From Oegoconia quadripuncta (taxonomy: Eukaryota; Arthropoda; Insecta; Lepidoptera; Autostichidae): a stretch of DNA of 64,000 bases. The DNA lies in contig OX438751.1 in NCBI GenBank assembly GCA_949316235.1, positions 3,062,413 to 3,126,412 on the forward strand, in the 5' to 3' direction. Of the stretch, positions 17,601 through 26,600 are shown piece by piece. The notes under the pieces were generated by a model that was given only the letters and a program-made list of their open reading frames with translations, made no database searches and had not been told where the DNA came from. The stretch's first letter is position 1, and each line of letters starts with the position of its first letter. The translations under genes were made by a program, and so were the position numbers.

Positions 17601-20600
17601 TCAATTTAACTTCCATCACGAAGAGGTTTGAAGTCCACCATGTGGGTCCAGTGGATTGGTGTATATGTAGCCACCTGACAGTTTCCAAACCGCTTCTCTA
17701 GGCCATCTTCCTTCAATTGAGAAGCACTGGTACCGACTATTTATCGCTTCTTGCGAAGCACGGACACATTCGAATGAAAATGCCAAGAGTGGTTCAATCC
17801 AAGGACTGATTGGGTTCGAATAGGCATATGTTTGTATGATGAACACAGACATGTATTCACGAGTTATGGATATTTTTCATTTATATATGTATTTATTTAC
17901 AAAAAAAAATGTATTTGTGTAGTTTGTTTATCAACCATCTGGTATTTATAATACAATCCTAGTTGCTTAGTGTGGAACTAGATGGCGCTGTGTGCATGTG
18001 CAAAGATATTTATTTATTTATTGTGCTAGAAGTTGCTTAACTAATGGAAAACGAATGTGTCTGCGCCACGTTAACGGGAGAGAATTTAATTTTAATATAG
18101 ACACAGAAAGACGGAGCTCTGACGACCTATCGCCACTTAATTAAAATCCATCCAGCAGTTTCGGGTTACGAGGGAGTAAAGAAACCCACATTATATATAG
18201 ATACGCGCGAAAATCATAACCCTCTTTTCAGTCTAGTAGTACGATTGGTGGTAGGGCATTTTAAATGTCCGCCTATTTTAAATGTCTAGCTACCACCATC
18301 TTCTCTAAATCACACGCCAAGCAGGAAAGTTAATAGCCATGTTGTGTTCCGGTTGACATTGTGAAATTTGTTGGGGTTTCCGAGTCAGTACGCTTCCACC
18401 TTCGACCTCATCCTCACTAAACATCAGGTGTGATTGAGACCAGATACCAACCCGTTGCGCATAAAAAAAAAGTAAAAATTTGCAATAACACTGCAATTTT
18501 AGAGCGTAACTGATTAGCGCTGCCTATTGTTTATGTTTCTGTGGATTTAACAATAACCTTGACAATAACCTTCATAAGAATCCTTGTTGAAGATACAGCG
18601 CATGGTAAACATAATACTGATGGGAAGTAATCAGGCGCCGCTTCCTATTATAATCATTCTGTATGTAACTATTGATTTCATATATGTTTGCTTCCACTTA
18701 CATTTGTACCCTCCCCTTCCCGAATAACTTCTCAAACCCATAAAATGCACATGCTAATACCCCAGCTGTAATCACTCTCACCAACCTTATCGTCCTTAAT
18801 GTATGGCTCGACGCATTCGTTGACGTCCCCCTGGAGAACCTTCTCCACCCTGACGACTAGGAACACGTCGGGGGACGGGTTGAGGACGTCGAACACCGCG
18901 CTGCGACTCAGGGTGGACAGGTCGGCGTGGGGCACGTGGCCCGACAGCATCTGACGGGTGCACTCAGAGTTCATGTTGAAGTAGAAATTTTCAGATAGCT
19001 TCTTTCGTTCTTTGGCGTCGTACAGAGCCATTGATGCGAAGAGAGGCTCCACGTCGAGTTCTAATCTGGAATGTTGAATAATTTGTCAGTATTGACGAAA
19101 ACGCTAATGACATTTTCATCGACGTATGGTGTCTTTCACGGAATGTAATATTTTTTTATTAAATCCACGAAGCACAAAAAAGCGGGCAAACCTCCCAACA
19201 CTCTATAATCGTAATATCATCATCATCATCAGCCCGTAAAAATCCCACTGCAGCGATAATAAATGTTCGCTCGTGTGACGTCAGACTAAGGTCTGTATTA
19301 ATAAACCAAGATTGAGAACAGTCTTGTGATAGGTCTCAAGTAAACGTGTTGATTAATAAACCTAACTTGAGACGTGAAAAGTACGTGCGTACTCAAACAG
19401 TACTCACTTGAGAGGTGCTCGTATTAATAAACGAAACTCAAGACTACCATTCATTCGCCGCTGACGCGAATACTTGAGAAGTGATCTCAGCTAAGTAGAC
19501 CTCAAGATTGCTTTATAAATTAGCACGGAGCTTGAGATAGCGTCAACTGCTTAAGACGCATCTCGGTTGATACAGCCTCAAGACTTGAATTGAGATTGAT
19601 TTATTAATACGGGCCTTAGACAGTCATCTGATAAAACCATCACTGATGCCGTAAATATAAATGTCAAAATAAATTACGAGTAATTAAAGAGCACTCCAGT
19701 ATCTTTTGCATGGCACCAAAAATTTTCAATAATAATATAATATAATAACTGCCTAATGATGTTAAATGATGATGATGATGTTAAATGTATGACGATAAAG
19801 GAATTTAAAACCAGAATCAAGGCAATCTTAACTGACAAATGCTACTATTTATTTATTTTATTTTCTTGGGAAAACTATGATATTAATGAGTTTTTAGCAG
19901 ATAAATTGTGAAATTCTTTTGATGCTTTTTGTGACATGTACTTTTTAATTTTCATGACATCTAATTTTCATGACATTTAGTTTTAATGGCATCTCTATAA
20001 TCAGTTATTGTTATATTATGAGTCAATTGGAAATTATTATTGTTACTGTTAAAATTACTCATGCTCAAACCCTTTATTTTTAATAAAAAAGAAAAAAATC
20101 TTTATTGTACACAGCTTAAAAATATACACAGTGATATTATTTTAACAGGTGTACAAAGGCGGTCTTATCGCGGCGTAATCTTAATAAGCAACATTTGAGC
20201 ACCATCAATTATTGGCAGCGCATCTAAATGCCCTTTGACATAGATCTATTTTTATTATAGTTATAGTGTGTAGTGTATAAGCCTGAAGAGGCCAGATCCA
20301 GAGATCATTCCAAAATTATGTATACCTTTTTTTTACCTGGTTCTATGCCCGAATAAACATTTCATTTCATTTCAAAGTCACAGTAATTAGAGCAAATAAG
20401 ATCCTATGGAAGAATAGGCAATATTCCGTAGGTGTTTCAACTTACTTGAGTTGATGGCAGATGACTAAGATCCTGTGACCCATGACTTCGCAGGGCATCT
20501 CGGCCGCCAGCCGCCTCTCCACTGCCTCCTCCTCATCAAGGTACGGCGTGTAAAGGCCCAGGAGATCGGCCTGTCGGTTCTCCAACCTGAAACGTGGAAA

Positions 20601-23600
20601 AGAAATGAAATTGTTATTACAATATTTATTGGTAGACGGTGCCGTATACGGGCCTTATTGCTGCCTTGGACCCCAGCGTCATTAGAGGAGGTTTAAATAA
20701 AGGTGTGAAGTAGGAAATAAGTCCCAAAGCTGTTGTTGAAGATGTCAACATCTAACCAACTGGAATAGAATCAGAATCAATGTTATGTTAGATGGAGTAG
20801 ACAATATATTATCTACTGCATCTTGGGCAATGAAATAGGTCATACCTACTATGCATACTCTTTTACTTCAAATGCGCCATCAAGTAAAGATCTGTCTCTT
20901 GGTCTGACTTGGATTTGCAGTAGTCTCACCTTCTAGCCTCATTAATAGCGTCCAACTGCTCCGGAGGTTTCCTCTCGAACAAGTCTGGCAGCAGAGGGTC
21001 TGACGACGAGCTCCTCAGGTCCAGGCTTGCCCACGAACCTCGAGGAGTGAGGGTCTCGTTGCAGGAGGAGGACGATGATATTGATGCCACTGACTGACGA
21101 CCGCTGGACGGCTGAGATTCGGACTGGGGGAACATATTTATTTAATTAAAGTAACACACCAGATATTTTATAAAATAATTGACCATTACTACTTGCGCAC
21201 GTGCGTGGTAACTACACGAGTATGATATAAGAGGGGCAGAGATGAGAAGTGACTTGCCGTGGAAAGCGACTCTACGAGCGGAATGCTAGAATTTGCTACG
21301 CGAATTATTGTTCCAAGATGAAAACTGGCGATGTCACTTGCATGACAAATAATAAAGAGATTCTTATTGTAGATTTCCGAGATCATGTAATAAGTTTTGC
21401 ATACCTGTCTAATAAGCCATTGTTTTCCTATTACAGCATGAGTAAGATTGGTTATTGTTTACAGGCAATCACCTATAATTAAAAGTAAATTAAATAACTT
21501 AGGGATATGTAAAAATCTGCCATTTGTTCATGTCAGTCACATTCAAGATTTGCATAGTTATGTAAAGTTAAACCATAAATGCTCAAAACGGAGTGTTGGG
21601 GATTCTGATTAAACGGTTTCCACGACGGCATCATCTTTACTTCATCATGATTGCGAGCTCATTTCGATCAAACACAGTTCGGTCCGTGTCTAGCTCAAAC
21701 CCTCAGCTTTTCGAGCCGCTCGCCGAACAACGTCACCATCATCTGATTCACTGGCAACCACGAGCTTATCCACCTCGTATTGCAGCCACGACATCGTCAG
21801 CTGTCGGTGGAACCGCATGTTCAGCTTCAAGAACTGTTTGCGCTGCTAAAATTTGTACGAATGCTCGCGTCGAACTTTCCAACCCGCTCGCCGACCAACA
21901 TACACCTACCCAATGCATAAATTATTCAGCAGTGATCACAAGCTTGCCCACTTCGTACTGCTGGCCCGGCGCCCTCTGCATACCGTGGAACTGCGTATCG
22001 AGCCGCTGGCGACGTCAAACCAACATACGGTATTTATATTGCTAGACTATGTATTAGGTCCTTACCTATGAAATTGGCGTTCTGTATGAAGAATTTCATT
22101 AAGACTGTTTTCTTCATACAAACATTTTTGTTTTTTTTTGGGAACGGCAAATCCAAATTTAGCTAAACTCTGTGTGTATTATCGGATAACATTAAGTTAA
22201 GTATAGGCAGCGTTAATTTTTAAAAGTAACCACTTTATAAAAGTTTCAGCGAATCTAAGAAATGATTATGGGAAGCACATGAAAAGAGCTCCGTTCAATT
22301 TTTTTTTATTATGTGATATAGCCCAGAAATTAAAAAATATTTCATGTGAAACCTTGAAATAATATTCCATTTTTCAAATAAATAACAAATTTGGATATAG
22401 CTTTGAAAATCGCAGGAATTGGTACATATGATTAACGAAGAAAAAAAACTCCAATTTCATAGGTAAAGACCCAATATGTATGCTTGGATCATGCTCGCCT
22501 CGAACCCCTTTCCAACCGCTTCCCGGGCGATATACTGTACTAGACATGCGCTCACAGGCTGAATTAGCTGGCGGCCGCGCGCTGGCTAATTTTAAGGGAT
22601 ACATTTTTTTAAAGTCTCATGGGAAAAACAGGAGCAAAAACATTAAAAGAGATTAGAAAGATTTCGAATACTAAGTTTAGGTGTAAAAAAATGTTGCTTT
22701 CATTCAAGATCACAGTTTTCTTTGCATAACTAGTAATTATCGTGGACGAATAATATCTTGTTGACTCTCACAGGCAACATAAACAAATTATGGCCAAAAT
22801 ATATATAAAAATAGACGAAACGGTTCAGAAAAGATCTAATTCTATGGTGTTTAAAGGATTCGCGTTTGACCACAATCTCGCCTGATGGAAAGTGACGATG
22901 TGGTCGGAGATGAAGCACGCGATCTCAGTAAATGCCTATTCACTCTGCTCTTGAAGATCCCAAGGTTGTAGGATTCAGGAAAGACTGACGCCGGAAGGGA
23001 GTTCCATGCCTTGGCTGTTCGGATGATGAATGAAGAATTGAACTTCTTAGTGTGAATGTTCGGTATATTAACTATATACGGGTAGAATGTATCCGAAATG
23101 TATCCTGTAAAAAACTGAGAGACAGGCGACTTTGCGACGGTGTTCAAGGCTCTGCAATTTAGCAGTCATCGACCTACCACCTATAAGTCAGTCTCCACTG
23201 TACCCACCTGATGCGTGGGTTCTTCAGCGGCAACTGCAGGCTCGTCCACCTCGTACTGCTGCCGCGGCGCCGCCTGCAGTCTGTCGAGACGCGCGTCGAG
23301 CCGCTCGCGGCCACAAGTCGACCCCGAGTACATGCGGTGCTTGTACTCTACTACTGTGTAGTCTGATGTGTAGCTGCGGATGCAGTCGCGGACAAACAGT
23401 GGCGCTTTGCTCCTGGTAAGTAAAAGTATTGACCACTGATTGGTGTAGTAAATAGTGACCCTGAATGCGCACCAACGGTTGCGGGTTCGAATGCCGCGAA
23501 GGGTAAATGTTTGTGTGATGAATACGAACATGGATGTTTATATTAATATTTATGTATGTTTATCCGTTACCATATCAAGTATCTATAGAACAAGCTTTGC

Positions 23601-26600
23601 TTACTTTGGGACTAGATGATTGGTGTAAGTGTCCGAAATATTTATTGTTATTATTATTAGTTTATCTATTTCACAATATTAGGGTTTGGAAAACAGTGAT
23701 AGGTGACCCTTCCATCATACTCACAGATCTTCATCAGGCAGCACATGCGATAGGGTCCTCACGCGACGCGGCACGGTGCACAGCTCCATGTCTGCTGAGG
23801 GGTACGCGAGAGGATCTCGCGGACCCATCAGCCGCTCGCATACTTCCTCGTAGTCGGGTGGTTCAATCATGTCGCACAGGGATATCTAGGGAATTGATTT
23901 ATTTTGTTAGTATATGTATATGGCATTAATAGTCTCTGTAGCTCAATGTAGACAACATAAGGTTTACAAAACGGAAGTCGCGAGTTTGATTCATAGTGGG
24001 GTACATGTTTAGTAATCGATTTGGATTTAGAACAACAGAAAACATAACATCAGTGGGATTACAAAGTGCAACCATCTCAGCCAAGCCAAGTAAAAAGCAG
24101 GCAAGCACAAACACACTGCGCCATCTAGGTCCACAGTAAGCATCTAGGCTTGAGTTATGGATTTATTATTATTATTATTAGTCGCGGCTATGCTGGCGAG
24201 CGAGGAGGGTTGGAGGGCAGCGGCCTCCTTCTGCGAGGCAGTCATGCTCCAGAAGGAGGCCGCAGAGCGGGATCGGGAGAGGGCCGATCCCGCTCGCAGG
24301 AGGCGACGTCGGGGGGGCGGCAACGCTCGCTAGCCCCCCTGCACGTCGCCCGGGGTCGCGGGCGGCTACATCTCGGGGCGATGTAGCCGCCGGACGCGAC
24401 CCGGGAGAGGATGACACCCCCCGGAGCGACCGGGGGGGTGTCGTCGCATCGGGCCCTGTCGCGCCTCATACCGCTCGCTGATCGCGGTGTGGGGCTCGAC
24501 AGTGCTCCCGCGGAGGGCGCGCTAGCCGCCCTCCGGGAACGGGCCTCCCTTCGTGAGGGGAGGCGGGGCGGGGGACGACCTGGAGCCGCTTATGCGTTCC
24601 CAGGTCCTCCCTACTGCCGAGGAAGGTCGCCGGGGGGTTTTAGTGGGTAGTCCCGCTCCTGTCATTGGAGCGGGGAGTCCCACATATCCCCGTCGCTGCC
24701 CCACAGCGGCGGGTCGAATGCGTAAACGTATTTCCCCTCGAAAAAAAAAAAAAAAAAAAGAAAAGGCTTGAGTTATGGATACCAGATGGTTGTTAAACTA
24801 CAGAAATACATTTTTTTTAAATAAATAAATACATGTATAAATGAAAAACATCCATAACTCTGGAACACATGTCTGTATTCATCATACAAACATAATGCTC
24901 CTAGCGGGATTCGAACCCGCGACCATTTGGTATAGTAGCAGAGTTGCTAACCACTACACCAAACAGATTGTCAAACACTTAACAGATATTCAACACTTGT
25001 ATATTACCAGTCCTCACATATGGGTGTGAACTTTGCCAAACAAAGAACCACATTAACAAAATAGATACCTGTACATGGAAAGGAGCATTACAGGCATAAA
25101 GACAGAGAAAGGAGAAAAATCACAGAAATAAGAAAAATAAACAAAAACCAAAATGGAAATAGACAGAACACCTAGTCAGAGGTCCCAGATAAGAGGCGAG
25201 CACAATGCGGTACCCAGCCTGCGTAGCATAACAACGTTAGTCGCGCGCGACGTAAGAATGAGAGTGGGATAATTTTATATTTCGTCCAAGCAATGACCAG
25301 AGCAAATATTATTTCGCGCGACATTAACGTTTATCGCGACTGTCATGCTACGGGACAGGAATGAACACAGGAGCAAAGGAGGGCAGTATAAAAGATGAAA
25401 TAAAAGAAATAAGTGAAACAGCTGGGAAAATATGGCCAAAGAAGGCTGGTAATAGTGCAGAATGGAAACAATGGAGTAGGCCATTGTCTTTTGAATTTTT
25501 AAACGACTTCAAAAAAGGAGGAGGTTCTGTATTCGGGTCGTATTGTTTTTTTTTTTATCTAATTAATTTTGATTAGACATGAAATACATTTGACTACAAT
25601 TATGATTGAAATCAAATGCAACCCTGAAACTCACACAAATGAGATCAGTTAAGCCTCATAATGATGTGTTGTTAACCTGAGAGCTAAAATTACTTTCATT
25701 AGGCTCTAATAAACAATATTTAATTGCACCGAATTAAATTACATAGTTGAAGCTTTGTTATCCATGGTAGTTAAAAATTGTGTTAAAGATAGCTCAATTT
25801 CATATGTTACAATAACTGAATTGATTGCAATTTTAAGATTTTTCAAATCCATGGTTAAAATCCTTCAGATATCTCAGACCAACTGTGTATTAACCCACAA
25901 ATACTTAGGTAACATAGCCTGTGTGCCGTTCCAAGCCTTCACTGACCCTTGTTCAATTTCCCCTCTGTATAACATACCTGTGCAGGGACATATCGCCCTG
26001 GGTATTTATAAATAGCATGATATTATTTTTGTATCTAAAGTATTGATTGCAAAATCTGTGTGTAGGTATCCTAACAAGTTTCATAATGTCCATGAAGGAA
26101 TTTCAAAAAAATTTTGTTTTTGATTTATTTGGTCTACCAACAAATTGTTTGCTGGTAAAAAGAAACATGCTGAATCTTACAAAACAAGTGTATAATCTAT
26201 TACAGGCAAACACAACATGCAAATATAATTAAACAGAAAGAGCATCAAACACTGGATCTGCCTAAAAGAATCTGTCTGATCTAACAGTGACGTATGACGC
26301 AAGTCTACAGATTCACTGTAGTCATTGTACAGCCGACAGAATCTAACTGTTGGGGAATTTGCATCCAACACGTTCAACCGCTGTGGTGTATGTATGTACT
26401 ATGCACCAACATGTAAAATATATTAGGTCATTACCTATGAAATTGGCGTTTTGTATGAAGAATTTCATTAAGACTGATTTCTCCATACAAACATTTTTGA
26501 TTTCTTTTTGGGAACGATAAATCCAAATTTAGCTAAACTTTGTATGTATTATCGGATAACATTAAGTTAAGTATAGGCAGTGTTAATTTTTAGGTTCTTG

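Noticed and set aside
21593..22045. 150-codon + strand frame as a gene
   Set aside because: It is antisense to decayed copies of DOCK exon I; composition is explained by that and no motif is present.
24150..24771. Several overlapping GC-rich frames on both strands
   Set aside because: GC-rich DNA lacks stops by chance; the block is the 3' end of an R1-type LINE bounded by a target duplication.
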